Virus record (IMG/VR): IMGVR_UViG_3300047553_000365
Location: 1-64,000 of that record
DNA length: 64,000 bases
Reading direction: 5' to 3' (one strand)
Source of the DNA: a virus
In this document: one piece after another, positions 49,955-57,741 of the stretch
How the letters are laid out: every line of letters begins with the position of its first letter
Position numbering within the stretch: position 1 is the stretch's first letter
Position numbers and translations under genes: made by a program
The notes under the pieces: model-generated
What the model saw: the letters and a program-made list of their open reading frames with translations, nothing else
The model's database searches: none
Told to the model about the DNA's origin: nothing

Positions 49955-50027
49955 TAGGGGCAGTAGGATTTGAACCTACGACCCAAGGATTATGAGTCCT
50001 CTGCTCTAACCACTGAGCTATACCCCT
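49955..50027 (-). tRNA. tRNA with CAT anticodon (Met or Ile2)
   Basis: Acceptor AGGGGTA/TGCCCCT, anticodon arm AGGAC-TCATAAT-CCTT with CAT, T arm GTAGG-TTCAAAT-CCTAC. Third CAT tRNA in the window. Confidence 0.92.
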
Positions 50028-50033
50028 ATGTTA

Positions 50034-50270
50034 TTAATTAGTGCAAACACGCTCACGCATAATTTGAAATACTGTTTGCTTAAGAAGATCACTACCAATA
50101 CTCAATCCTAAAAAATTAACACTCTCTAGTTCATGCACACGGTCAAGAAAGGTATCCAATTGATGCCTTTCATCTTCCTTAAGACCTTTAGTATCAAATA
50201 CTCCAATAGGTGTAGTTGCTCTAATAAAATACCTGTTTTCCCATCCGTCTACTCTCCATTTCATAGTCAT
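50034..50270 (-). CDS. Hypothetical protein
   Basis: 78 residues, beta then helical. Not recognised. Stop lies 6 bases before tRNA-Met. Confidence 0.65.
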   Translation of the reverse strand: MTMKWRVDGWENRYFIRATTPIGVFDTKGLKEDERHQLDTFLDRVHELESVNFLGLSIGSDLLKQTVFQIMRERVCTN

Positions 50271-50271
50271 A

Positions 50272-50499
50272 TTATTTGTTTGGTTTATGTTTCTTTAACA
50301 GCTTTAAACAAAGTTTTCCTAATTCATCATCTCCAAAGTGTTGTTTAATTATATGCGACACTAAAGCTTTTTCACTTTTCAATCCATTACAAACCCAAAG
50401 TTCTCCCTTCTTAGAATATCCCCAAGTTCCTCCCCAAACATTAGGATCACACTTATGGAATTCGTATCCTGCAAGTTTTACTATTTCTTCGTATGTCAT
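50272..50499 (-). CDS. Hypothetical protein
   Basis: 75 residues; AGYEFHKCDPNVWGGTWGYS then helix (ALVSHIIKQHFG). Unknown. Confidence 0.65.
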   Translation of the reverse strand: MTYEEIVKLAGYEFHKCDPNVWGGTWGYSKKGELWVCNGLKSEKALVSHIIKQHFGDDELGKLCLKLLKKHKPNK

Positions 50500-50502
50500 A
50501 GA

Positions 50503-50835
50503 TTACATTTTCTGTAAAACTTCCCGAACCCTTTCCGCAGCTTCCAACTTAAAATTAACCCCATCTTCAAAATCAATAAACCAATCCAACAAAAACAATT
50601 CAACTGCTTGAAACATGGCCAAAGAATCAAGATCAGTAGAGAAACAACAAAAGCCACCATTACCATATTGCGCTCCAATTTCTGCCAATTTATGTTCGCA
50701 GTCTCCTCTACGAATAATGTAAACATTAGAAGGATCAACATCCCACAAAATCCCCAACAATTTCTTTAGGGCATCTTCTGGTTGATAATTTTTATATTGT
50801 TCAACAAAATTATTCATATTAGTTGTAGTTTTCAT
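50503..50835 (-). CDS. Hypothetical protein
   Basis: 110 residues, alpha/beta. Leaderless start. Resembles a SMI1/KNR4-like small domain only loosely. Confidence 0.65.
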   Translation of the reverse strand: MKTTTNMNNFVEQYKNYQPEDALKKLLGILWDVDPSNVYIIRRGDCEHKLAEIGAQYGNGGFCCFSTDLDSLAMFQAVELFLLDWFIDFEDGVNFKLEAAERVREVLQKM

Positions 50836-50861
50836 AGTCTTATTGTATCCCGGTTTTAATT
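50836..50861 (-). promoter_or_regulatory. Compact AATTAAAACC promoter
   Basis: AATTAAAACC, GGGA, TACAAT, 6 bases, ATG 50835. Confidence 0.85.
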
Positions 50862-50868
50862 ACTTAAG

Positions 50869-50943
50869 TGGTGTTACATATTGGAATCGAACCAATCACC
50901 CGTCAGTTATAAACCAACCGCTCTACCAATGAGCTAATGTAAC
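50869..50943 (-). tRNA. tRNA-Ile(TAT)
   Basis: Acceptor GTTACAT/ATGTAAC, D arm GCTC...GAGC, anticodon arm GTTGG-TTTATAA-CTGAC giving TAT, T arm ATTGG-TTCGATT-CCAAT, CCA encoded. A UAU anticodon reads AUA without needing lysidine, useful in an AT-rich phage. Confidence 0.9.
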
Positions 50944-50957
50944 ATTTATTATTACAG

Positions 50958-51086
50958 TGGCATGGGTGGGAATCGAACCCACACGCCCTAAACGGGCAAC
51001 GGATTTTGACGATTAATATAATATTGTTTCAACTATATTAATCGGTTTAAAAAGTCCGTAGCGTCTACCAATTCCGCCACCATGCC
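50958..51086 (-). tRNA. tRNA-Leu with a 44-base anticodon-loop insertion
   Basis: Acceptor GGCATGG/CCATGCC, Leu-type D arm (GGCGGAATTGGTAGACGC), class II variable arm GCCCGTTTAGGGC and T arm GTGGG-TTCGATT-CCCAC are all intact. The anticodon stem ACGGA/TCCGT is split by an insertion (about 51009-51052) containing an 11-bp hairpin CGATTAATATA/TATATTAATCG. Removal after U33 gives CAA, removal after U34 gives TAA; both are Leu. No group I core is visible. Confidence 0.8.
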
Positions 51087-51097
51087 ATTAACTCTAT

Positions 51098-51253
51098 TTA
51101 GTCTGCCTCATCTACAATGAAGACAGAAGCATAAGATTGAGTCTTAGGGTCTTCATAGCTTACACCATAGGCAGGATTGCAATCCTTAAGGGCAGCACAG
51201 TTACTAAGAGTAATTGCACCAATCATAATTCCAATATATTTCAACGTTTTCAT
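51098..51253 (-). CDS. Small lipoprotein
   Basis: 51 residues with a signal peptide ending in a lipobox (ITLSNC). Likely exported and lipid-anchored in the host envelope; could be a superinfection-exclusion lipoprotein by analogy, which is speculation. Confidence 0.6.
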   Translation of the reverse strand: MKTLKYIGIMIGAITLSNCAALKDCNPAYGVSYEDPKTQSYASVFIVDEAD

Positions 51254-51265
51254 ATTTATTTTATT

Positions 51266-51445
51266 TTAGCAGTTATACCATTTATTACAACATTTACATT
51301 TAAAAGTTCCTCCAAATACAGGGTGTGCAGACTCCATAATATGTTTACCAGTTTTAGTAACTTCACACACTGTATTGATTTGTCGGCTAGAAGTAGGATT
51401 GAACATACTTAGAATAATTTCACCAATGAGTTTCAATATTTTCAT
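51266..51445 (-). CDS. Small cysteine-rich hypothetical protein
   Basis: 59 residues; N terminus MKILKLIGEIILSMF resembles that of the lipoprotein gene, then CKCCNKWYNC at the end (zinc or disulfide). Unknown. Confidence 0.5.
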   Translation of the reverse strand: MKILKLIGEIILSMFNPTSSRQINTVCEVTKTGKHIMESAHPVFGGTFKCKCCNKWYNC

Positions 51446-51449
51446 AGGT

Positions 51450-51695
51450 TTATTTCTTGTAGCCTTTCAGTAGTTCTCCAATATGTTCAAGAACCAATTT
51501 AGCTTCTTCGATAGTAAGACAAACCATTCCACCATTATAGTTCATCTTTTGAGACTTGTCAATCTCAAAATTTGCAATAGTAATTCCATCACCCCCAACA
51601 TCTTTACGAAAATTCTCAATAGAAATACCATAAGTCTGTCCCATGAAGATTTTAATTTCCTTATATACTTCTGGTTCCATAATTTTATTCTTCAA
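51450..51695 (-). CDS. Hypothetical protein
   Basis: 81 residues, beta-alpha (ITIANFEIDKSQKM ... LTIEEAKLVLEHIGELL). Overlaps upstream gene by 11 bases. Confidence 0.65.
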   Translation of the reverse strand: MKNKIMEPEVYKEIKIFMGQTYGISIENFRKDVGGDGITIANFEIDKSQKMNYNGGMVCLTIEEAKLVLEHIGELLKGYKK

Positions 51696-51879
51696 ATTGT
51701 CTTACATATTCGTCTGCCATCATAGATATAATGGTTACTTGCCATGTTAGGGGAAACCACTTATCCCTAATCAACTCCCAAAAATCCTTTGGCCACCTAC
51801 CATATTCACACAGATATTTCCATGCTTTAATATGTTCAGGATTCTTAATATCAAAATAGTCTACGATTGATTCTTGCAT
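51685..51879 (-). CDS. Small hypothetical protein
   Basis: 64 residues, helical, Trp-rich (HIKAWKYLCEYGRWPKDFWE). Unknown. Confidence 0.65.
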   Translation of the reverse strand: MQESIVDYFDIKNPEHIKAWKYLCEYGRWPKDFWELIRDKWFPLTWQVTIISMMADEYVRQFEE

Positions 51880-51880
51880 A

Positions 51881-52069
51881 TTACAGTTTGTTTAATTCTT
51901 TTCTTATTTTAGTGTTACAAGGAAAACAATGTTCACATGGAAAAAAACCCTTTGGAATAGTTTCCGTTACTGTTCCTTCCACCTTTAAACATTTACTATG
52001 TTCAGCATGATATACCCTAACACCCCAACGAGGAGTTGCAATTGCTTTTGGGTTATATTTTAATTTCAT
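51881..52069 (-). CDS. Small cysteine-containing protein
   Basis: 62 residues with FPCEHCFPCNT near the end and a His/Cys segment VYHAEHSKCLKVEG, possibly zinc-binding. Confidence 0.6.
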   Translation of the reverse strand: MKLKYNPKAIATPRWGVRVYHAEHSKCLKVEGTVTETIPKGFFPCEHCFPCNTKIRKELNKL

Positions 52070-52260
52070 AGTTTGTTAATTTCTTCAAACGCTTTCTCCC
52101 AATTGTTTGTATCCATTAGAACGGAGATAGCGAGTTGGTCATACTTACCCAAGGTCTTGAATTTGTCAACAAATTCCTTTGCCTTTTGTTCTGCAAGTTC
52201 CGCAGATTCATTTACAGTAAGTGTAAATAGATTAAGATTGTTAATAAGTTTCGGTGACAT
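52066..52260 (-). CDS. Small hypothetical protein
   Basis: 64 residues, helical (ESAELAEQKAKEFVDKFKTL). Leaderless start. Confidence 0.65.
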   Translation of the reverse strand: MSPKLINNLNLFTLTVNESAELAEQKAKEFVDKFKTLGKYDQLAISVLMDTNNWEKAFEEINKL

Positions 52261-52286
52261 GGTTATAGTATACCGTGGTTTTAATT
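52261..52286 (-). promoter_or_regulatory. Compact AATTAAAACC promoter
   Basis: AATTAAAACC, ACGG, TATACT, 6 bases, ATG 52260. Confidence 0.8.
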
Positions 52287-52641
52287 ACTTGGTAAATGCT
52301 CTGATAGAATACAGAGAGATACTAAATAGGATTGCAGTTCTAATAACATAGAGTTCAACATATTGTAGAGAACATCCGATACAATCCAAAATACCATTAA
52401 CATAAGGTTCCTTCATAAACCATGCGATTAAAAGAATGGAAGGTAGACCAATAATTGCAGGAGTAGATTCTGGCTTCTCATCAAACTTAAGTAGTTTAGA
52501 GAATGTCCAAACACCAAATAGAAAGACACTCAAGCCTGTAAGATAACCCCATAATGCATAGTCAAACAAAAATCCACCACCTAACATAATTGGTAGACCT
52601 GTCCACCAAGGAAGGTTAAAAAGATAACTAAGTATTTTCAT
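52285..52641 (-). CDS. Membrane protein
   Basis: 118 residues with three hydrophobic helices (about 15-48, 62-74, 95-112). Unknown. Confidence 0.7.
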   Translation of the reverse strand: MKILSYLFNLPWWTGLPIMLGGGFLFDYALWGYLTGLSVFLFGVWTFSKLLKFDEKPESTPAIIGLPSILLIAWFMKEPYVNGILDCIGCSLQYVELYVIRTAILFSISLYSIRAFTK

Positions 52642-52643
52642 AA

Positions 52644-52859
52644 TTAATAAGTGTCTTTCTGAGTCCTTCTATTACAGATATCATCTTCCCATTCATTATG
52701 TTTAGGAACATGATTCTCAACTGCTTCTTCCCTTGTGTTGGCAAATTGCCATACCCAACAAGCAACATCTAGCTTCTCAAAAGCATCTTTCCAAGATTCA
52801 TTCTCTTCAAAAGCAACAATATTGCCATCATTTTCTTCGATTGTAATGTATCTGTTCAT
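52644..52859 (-). CDS. Hypothetical protein
   Basis: 71 residues, acidic (EENDGNIVAFEENESWKDAF). Unknown. Confidence 0.65.
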   Translation of the reverse strand: MNRYITIEENDGNIVAFEENESWKDAFEKLDVACWVWQFANTREEAVENHVPKHNEWEDDICNRRTQKDTY

Positions 52860-52861
52860 AA

Positions 52862-53170
52862 TTAATAAAGATTTTCAGAATATAATATTCCCGTTTGCCC
52901 ATCATAACAGAGTTTTCTAATTTGTCCATTTTTTTCTGCAACTGCCCAAGCCTCTTCTCTTGATAAGAATTCACCAAACTGATTAATAAATCCTTGTTTC
53001 TCTACTTGATATTTAAAATTATCCCCATAGATTCTTCTACCTGTTTCTCTCATATCTGGTGAAAAATGTCTAACTCCCGAAAGAATTAACCCATCTTTCA
53101 TCATCATAGCTGCACATACTATGATAGAGTCAGGCTTTACTAAACCTTTTTCTGTCCAATAGTCTTCCAT
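52862..53170 (-). CDS. Hypothetical phage protein
   Basis: 102 residues: IIVCAAMMMKDGLILSGVRH, NQGFINQFGEFLSREEAW (approximately), then QTGILYSENLY. This arrangement is common in phage proteins of unknown function. Confidence 0.7.
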   Translation of the reverse strand: MEDYWTEKGLVKPDSIIVCAAMMMKDGLILSGVRHFSPDMRETGRRIYGDNFKYQVEKQGFINQFGEFLSREEAWAVAEKNGQIRKLCYDGQTGILYSENLY

Positions 53171-53183
53171 AATTTTAAGGGGT

Positions 53184-53205
53184 AGCAGTAACCCACTCCT
53201 AGATT
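53184..53205 (-). terminator. Inverted-repeat terminator-like hairpin
   Basis: GGTAGCAGTAA (about 53182) and TTACTGCTACC (about 53204) form a perfect 11-bp stem 40 bases past the stop of the gene at 53244. A short AT-rich stretch follows, so it may end that transcript. Confidence 0.5.
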
Positions 53206-53243
53206 ACTGCTACCGTTTTACTCCCCACCACTTGTATTACAAG

Positions 53244-53738
53244 TTATTCAACATCTGTAGGAATTCCAAGAATGTTCTCTGCCTTAACATTGAAACATTC
53301 CTTAACTTCCTCAACTTCTCCCATAAGCTTCTTTGCATCACTACCAGTAAGATAGGAAGCAAACTGTTCCTTACTCACTTCTGATCCATCAACATAGTAA
53401 TGGGTCTTAGTCCTATTACCCACAGAAGGGTAAAGACGAATGTAATCCACTCCCTTATGTTCGATGATATAAGGGAATTGCTTCCATTGTCCCCAAGGAA
53501 GTGCGCCAACTTCTCCCCTAGTTCCTTCTTCAATTCCCTGCTTAACGCTGGAAAGGTTAGCATAATCAATACCAGCCCTTACAACACCTTCTGATACCTT
53601 TTCAAGAATAACATTCTTAAAAGAAGCAGCAGGTTTAGGTTGAGACTTCCAGCAAACCTTTACAAAGTTACCCTTTGCAGACAGAATCTTATTCTTAATT
53701 GCATCGGCACTCAATGACATATTAGTAGTATCGCTCAT
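53244..53738 (-). CDS. Hypothetical protein
   Basis: 164 residues; beta-rich core (NFVKVCWKSQPKPAASFKNV, VDYIRLYPS) with an acidic C terminus. Reads like a small abundant phage protein; no family assigned. Leaderless start. Confidence 0.7.
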   Translation of the reverse strand: MSDTTNMSLSADAIKNKILSAKGNFVKVCWKSQPKPAASFKNVILEKVSEGVVRAGIDYANLSSVKQGIEEGTRGEVGALPWGQWKQFPYIIEHKGVDYIRLYPSVGNRTKTHYYVDGSEVSKEQFASYLTGSDAKKLMGEVEEVKECFNVKAENILGIPTDVE

Positions 53739-53764
53739 ATCAGTATTATAGTTCGGTTTTAATT
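53739..53764 (-). promoter_or_regulatory. Compact AATTAAAACC promoter
   Basis: AATTAAAACC, GAAC, TATAAT, 6 bases, ATG 53738. Confidence 0.85.
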
Positions 53765-54017
53765 AGTAGTTTCTATTAGCATTCACAAGACCATCAAACC
53801 ATGATTGGTCTTCCATAGACTTAGTAGCATTAGGACAAGTCCTAGAGATAAAAACATTAATATACTTACTGGTAGTTTTACTATGTTTGTAACCAGTAAT
53901 AACAACTCCCCTGCCGGGAATAAATGCAGCAACAGGAGTAGAGTAAGAATAAAAGATAACGCTTCCATCATTAAGATGAATGTCCGTTTGATTAGGAGAA
54001 ACATTAATAACTTTCAT
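53763..54017 (-). CDS. Hypothetical phage protein
   Basis: 84 residues: VIFYSYSTPVAAFIPGRGVV and later TTSKYINVF match a small beta-sheet phage protein type. Unknown. Leaderless start. Confidence 0.7.
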   Translation of the reverse strand: MKVINVSPNQTDIHLNDGSVIFYSYSTPVAAFIPGRGVVITGYKHSKTTSKYINVFISRTCPNATKSMEDQSWFDGLVNANRNY

Positions 54018-54043
54018 GGCCCTATTGTATCCCGGTTTTAATT
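54018..54043 (-). promoter_or_regulatory. Compact AATTAAAACC promoter
   Basis: AATTAAAACC, GGGA, TACAAT, 6 bases, ATG 54017. Confidence 0.85.
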
Positions 54044-54044
54044 A

Positions 54045-54284
54045 CTATTCTTTTTCTATTGGAGTATGCACATTAACACAGTAAATCAAATTGTCATTTC
54101 CTCTACCACTATTTCTATATTCAAATGATCTACAAAACTCGTATCCTTTTTCTTTCCACATTTTACCAAGGAATTCATTTCTTTCATTCACATCATCAAA
54201 CTCATAGTAATTAGTAGTCACAGAGGTTTTTCTACCTTTGATAAATATCCAACTACTACCTGTATGTTGAAAGGTTAAGGACAT
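54045..54284 (-). CDS. Hypothetical protein
   Basis: 79 residues from ATG 54284, beta-rich. Unknown. Starts 1 base after the upstream stop. Confidence 0.65.
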   Translation of the reverse strand: MSLTFQHTGSSWIFIKGRKTSVTTNYYEFDDVNERNEFLGKMWKEKGYEFCRSFEYRNSGRGNDNLIYCVNVHTPIEKE

Positions 54285-54285
54285 A

Positions 54286-54459
54286 TTAATATTCGTAGCC
54301 TTTATATTTTCTATAAGTATCAAAACATTCGGGATCTTGTTTGGCTTTTCGCCTTTCTTCTCTGATCTTACTTTTCTTTAAATATTTACGATACTTTGAT
54401 TGTTTATGTTCTCCCCCTTTTTTGGGAGAATCAAAATATCTTTCAATTTGTTCTGACAT
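54286..54459 (-). CDS. Small basic hypothetical protein
   Basis: 57 residues, very basic (KQSKYRKYLKKSKIREERRK). Possibly nucleic-acid binding. Located just after tRNA-Arg in transcription order. Confidence 0.6.
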   Translation of the reverse strand: MSEQIERYFDSPKKGGEHKQSKYRKYLKKSKIREERRKAKQDPECFDTYRKYKGYEY

Positions 54460-54473
54460 AATAGTGTAATTAA

Positions 54474-54551
54474 TGGCGATCACGGCAAGATTCGAACTTG
54501 CAACCTAATCCTTAGAAGGGATTTGCTCTGGTCCTATTGAGCTACGCGACC
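54474..54551 (-). tRNA. tRNA-Arg(TCT)
   Basis: Acceptor GGTCGCG/CGTGATC, anticodon arm AATCC-CTTCTAA-GGATT, T arm GCAAG-TTCGAAT-CTTGC, discriminator G, CCA encoded. Confidence 0.92.
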
Positions 54552-54560
54552 ATGTTAATA

Positions 54561-55094
54561 TTATTTATCCTCAATATTGAATTTGTCACGAAGATCATTC
54601 ATAAGTTCAACTGCTTCAAGGGTAGTATCCTCTCCACTTTTAATATACTCCAAGGCTCTAGCAACAACATTCCTTAGATTACTAACAGCCTTTTTAACAT
54701 GAGTATACTCCTCATTCGTGTCACAGATATAAAGAGAGATTTTTTCCAATTCCTTAAGACTTTCGATTTTTCCATACCAGATTTTTTCTATTGTTTCAAT
54801 AACCCTTTCTTTAACCCTTTCATTCCATCCTGCAACTCTATTAACCCTAGTGCTTTTAAGGACACCCTTATTAGTTCTAGTATTAACAGCACAGATACGA
54901 ATAGCATCTGCTCCACACTTACGAGAAACCCCATTAGTAATGGAGGAATAAACCAACACCATAATATCAGGATTCTTCTTACTAGTGTAGGAATAGACAA
55001 TCTCATTTCCTGACTTATCCTTTGTCCAACCTTTAGCGTGTTGCAAAAGGCCATCAAATTCTAATTCAGTAATGGTAACATAGGTCTTGCTCAT
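54561..55094 (-). CDS. Hypothetical protein
   Basis: 177 residues from ATG 55094. N-terminal beta domain with basic residues (TRTNKGVLKSTRVNRVAGW), then a helical C terminus. Unknown; leaderless start. Confidence 0.7.
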   Translation of the reverse strand: MSKTYVTITELEFDGLLQHAKGWTKDKSGNEIVYSYTSKKNPDIMVLVYSSITNGVSRKCGADAIRICAVNTRTNKGVLKSTRVNRVAGWNERVKERVIETIEKIWYGKIESLKELEKISLYICDTNEEYTHVKKAVSNLRNVVARALEYIKSGEDTTLEAVELMNDLRDKFNIEDK

Positions 55095-55120
55095 GCCCAA
55101 AGTATACCCCGGTTTTAATT
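55095..55120 (-). promoter_or_regulatory. Compact AATTAAAACC promoter
   Basis: AATTAAAACC, GGGG, TATACT, 6 bases, ATG 55094. Confidence 0.85.
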
Positions 55121-56027
55121 AATCTTTCTTTCTCTTAACAATTTTACCAGTTTCTTCTCCCCAAATAATAAGAGGACATTCACGCTTGTAAGTCATTTTA
55201 ACAGTCTCCCCAATGAACTTGAAGATTCCACCAATTCCCCCAAAGAACCCACAGATAACCCTATCTGCTTTGGTAATATGATCGGCAGTTACAAATTGAT
55301 CTAGAACATTCCACAGAATCTTAATACACACTACAAAGATAGCAATACAAAGAATAATAATTGCAGCTTGAAGGAATCCCAAGATATGCATTGCACAGAA
55401 AGCATACATCTTATAGACTACAAATAGAATAGCAGCCACAACCACAGGAATCAAACACTTAACAACGATGGCAGCATACTTGGAAATAGTATTGATAGCC
55501 TTACGCTTAAATGCTTCTCTTTTTTGGTGTTTCTCCATAGCCTTTTTTCTAACCTCATCAAGTTCCGCCATTCTTTTCTTGGCAATAGGATAATGGGTTT
55601 TCTTCCAATTAGTATTCGCCTTAAACCATGCAGCATATCTAGAAATTTCGTCTGAACCATAATTATAATAAAGATAATTAAATAGTCCATCGAAAAGTTG
55701 TGCATTGTTTTTATATTTTTTAAAACATTCAACAATTACATGAGCAGGTGGTTCAAGTGGGGTATTCAACTTGGCTTTAAGTTTCTCGTATTTACTAGTT
55801 TCCATCTTATCCGAGAAATCCGCCAATGGTTTGAGAGAAACTATATAAAGAAGTTTGGCCACAAAGACAAAGGGCAAACAAATAAGGGCAAGCCAAGTCA
55901 TCCAAAAGAACGGACAATAACCCATATAAAAATTCGGCGCATCAATACCAAAAGTGTAAAGTTGAATTTTACACATCCAATGATTGCAATCCAGTTTCTT
56001 TTCTTTCTTTCTAATATCTTCGTTCAT
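55119..56027 (-). CDS. Multi-pass membrane protein
   Basis: 302 residues with hydrophobic helices near 42-66, 188-212 and 216-240 around a charged helical domain. Unknown. Large for this region. Confidence 0.7.
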   Translation of the reverse strand: MNEDIRKKEKKLDCNHWMCKIQLYTFGIDAPNFYMGYCPFFWMTWLALICLPFVFVAKLLYIVSLKPLADFSDKMETSKYEKLKAKLNTPLEPPAHVIVECFKKYKNNAQLFDGLFNYLYYNYGSDEISRYAAWFKANTNWKKTHYPIAKKRMAELDEVRKKAMEKHQKREAFKRKAINTISKYAAIVVKCLIPVVVAAILFVVYKMYAFCAMHILGFLQAAIIILCIAIFVVCIKILWNVLDQFVTADHITKADRVICGFFGGIGGIFKFIGETVKMTYKRECPLIIWGEETGKIVKRKKD

Positions 56028-56028
56028 A

Positions 56029-56256
56029 TTATTCGTTTTCTTTTTGTTGTTTAAGTTGTTGTTCCATTAATTCGTTTTGTCGTCTAAGTTCTTCCACCAT
56101 CTGTTTTTGTTGTCTTACCGATTCAATTCTAGGACTGATATAAGTAAGATCTCCCCCACTATACATGGAATAAACCACAGTAAAAATTAGGGAAAAGAGA
56201 GTCAAACATATCAATGATGTAACAATTATTTCCAGTAGTGTATATCCTTTTTTCAT
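56029..56256 (-). CDS. Type IV pilin-like small protein
   Basis: 75 residues from ATG 56256 (ATG 56268 is an alternative). MKKGYTLLEIIVTSL followed by a hydrophobic stretch matches the prepilin cleavage motif (G, then aromatic, E at +5). The rest is a Gln/Glu coiled coil. Unusual in a phage; could be processed by host prepilin peptidase. Confidence 0.6.
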   Translation of the reverse strand: MKKGYTLLEIIVTSLICLTLFSLIFTVVYSMYSGGDLTYISPRIESVRQQKQMVEELRRQNELMEQQLKQQKENE

Positions 56257-56558
56257 TTTGTCAAACATTTTTGTTTTGCGTATTCAAGAGAAGCAGCCCT
56301 AGCCATTGACCATCCAAATTTGTTAGGAATAAATCTACCAATGACTGCATAGTTTTCGTCAAGAAAGTGAGGATCAAGAGTTTCAAACTCTGTATGAATT
56401 CCTGCCAGTAGCATTAGCTTATGGCCATTAAATGTAATACAGCCATGATACTTTGCTTCCACAATAGTATTACCATTACAATGAGATATTGTAACAATAT
56501 CAAAATTGTGTGGGTCTGGTTTACAGCCCATAGCAATCATCTTAATATCAGGAGCCAT
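56253..56558 (-). CDS. Hypothetical protein
   Basis: 101 residues from ATG 56558. Beta-rich with two Cys. Unknown. Overlaps both neighbours. Confidence 0.65.
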   Translation of the reverse strand: MAPDIKMIAMGCKPDPHNFDIVTISHCNGNTIVEAKYHGCITFNGHKLMLLAGIHTEFETLDPHFLDENYAVIGRFIPNKFGWSMARAASLEYAKQKCLTK

Positions 56559-56775
56559 ACTTAACAATCAATGGATGAAGTTCTTTGCGAACAATTGTGC
56601 TATTATAATATCCACGAATCTTTTCTCCCTGAATATTACGAAAATGATTTGACCTAGCATCAGTGGATGCAATGATATTATCGAATAGAATACCAGCGTA
56701 TTCCAATCTAACACTATAATCTTTTCTAGTAATAAAATACCAGAACTTAGTAAGCAAGCGAACGATTAGTTTCAT
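56548..56775 (-). CDS. Hypothetical protein
   Basis: 75 residues, basic N terminus (IVRLLTKFWYFITRKDYSVR). Overlaps the upstream gene by 29 bases in another frame. Confidence 0.55.
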   Translation of the reverse strand: MKLIVRLLTKFWYFITRKDYSVRLEYAGILFDNIIASTDARSNHFRNIQGEKIRGYYNSTIVRKELHPLIVKYGS

Positions 56776-57487
56776 ATTTTTTATTGGTTTTTGTTTCGAC
56801 TACAAATCCAGAAGTATCTTTCTTAGCTTTACCCAATGCTACCAAACCAGCAACAACATTCTTGGGATCTTTAAACCTAAGATCATGTTTAGTGGCATCA
56901 ATAACTTTCTTACCCATATAAGTTTTGGGAAGCTTATCCTTAAACACCACAGCAACATTAGCCCCACAGCCAAGGACAATTGCAACAGCATTGTCATTAT
57001 TCTCTGCCTTGGAGAATGTAAGGTGATAATTTTTAGGAAGTTCCCCCATGATGTAGCGCATCATTCTCTTATCATTCTTAGTGTAATCATAGAATTGAGT
57101 AGTGGGAAAATGCTGCATAAGAGATTTACCTTGATACTTAATTGATTCCCATGCAATATCAGAAGTAAGGTTCAACCTAAAGCAAATCTTTTCTCCCCTA
57201 CGCTTTGCAGTCCTAACCTTATTACGGACTTCCTTATAGAGTTGAGCCATAAATGATTCACGATTTTCAAAGAACCATTTAGTTTTCTTAATCCGTGCTT
57301 GTTGCACAATATCGTATTGACCATAACCAGCAGTATTAAGGCAAGATTCCTTGCAGCCCTTACTTGCATTAGGACAAACATCATGACCAGACAAATCCGT
57401 AGGTGCAAGATGAAGACCAAATGTTCTCCATCCATACTTTTCACCTTTAACGATTTTAGTATTACTTCTGCTAATTAGCTTCGTCAT
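56747..57487 (-). CDS. gp88-like phage protein with Cys cluster
   Basis: 246 residues. DVCPNASKGCKESCLNTAG near residue 37 is a four-Cys cluster reminiscent of a radical or iron-binding site, followed by an alpha/beta domain (FRLNLTSDIAWE, FYDYTKNDKR). It resembles a widespread phage family (gp88-like) of unknown function. Leaderless start. Confidence 0.6.
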   Translation of the reverse strand: MTKLISRSNTKIVKGEKYGWRTFGLHLAPTDLSGHDVCPNASKGCKESCLNTAGYGQYDIVQQARIKKTKWFFENRESFMAQLYKEVRNKVRTAKRRGEKICFRLNLTSDIAWESIKYQGKSLMQHFPTTQFYDYTKNDKRMMRYIMGELPKNYHLTFSKAENNDNAVAIVLGCGANVAVVFKDKLPKTYMGKKVIDATKHDLRFKDPKNVVAGLVALGKAKKDTSGFVVETKTNKKYETNRSLAY

Positions 57488-57513
57488 GGCCCCATTATAA
57501 GTCGGTTTTAATT
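57488..57513 (-). promoter_or_regulatory. Compact AATTAAAACC promoter
   Basis: AATTAAAACC, GACT, TATAAT, 6 bases, ATG 57487. Confidence 0.85.
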
Positions 57514-57521
57514 AACCAAAC

Positions 57522-57740
57522 TTAACAGCCAAAGTATACAATCCCATCTTCTTCACAAAATATAAATGGAAATTCTTCCTCTGGATCATGCTCTGTGCAT
57601 TTCCTAAAGAACTCATAGTTATCTAATGGTATTGTTCTAGCCTCATCCACCTTGATATAAATGGGTTTATCATTATAGTCACAGTCTGTTAAGAAGTCCG
57701 CAACCTGCCCATAATTATTCAATCCCTCAATCTTATTCAT
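57522..57740 (-). CDS. Hypothetical acidic protein
   Basis: 72 residues, acidic, ends FIFCEEDGIVYFGC. Unknown. Confidence 0.65.
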   Translation of the reverse strand: MNKIEGLNNYGQVADFLTDCDYNDKPIYIKVDEARTIPLDNYEFFRKCTEHDPEEEFPFIFCEEDGIVYFGC

Positions 57741-57741
57741 A

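Noticed and set aside
50958-51086. Group I intron in tRNA-Leu, as in cyanobacteria
   Set aside because: The insertion is about 44 bases with a single hairpin; no P3-P8 core elements can fit.
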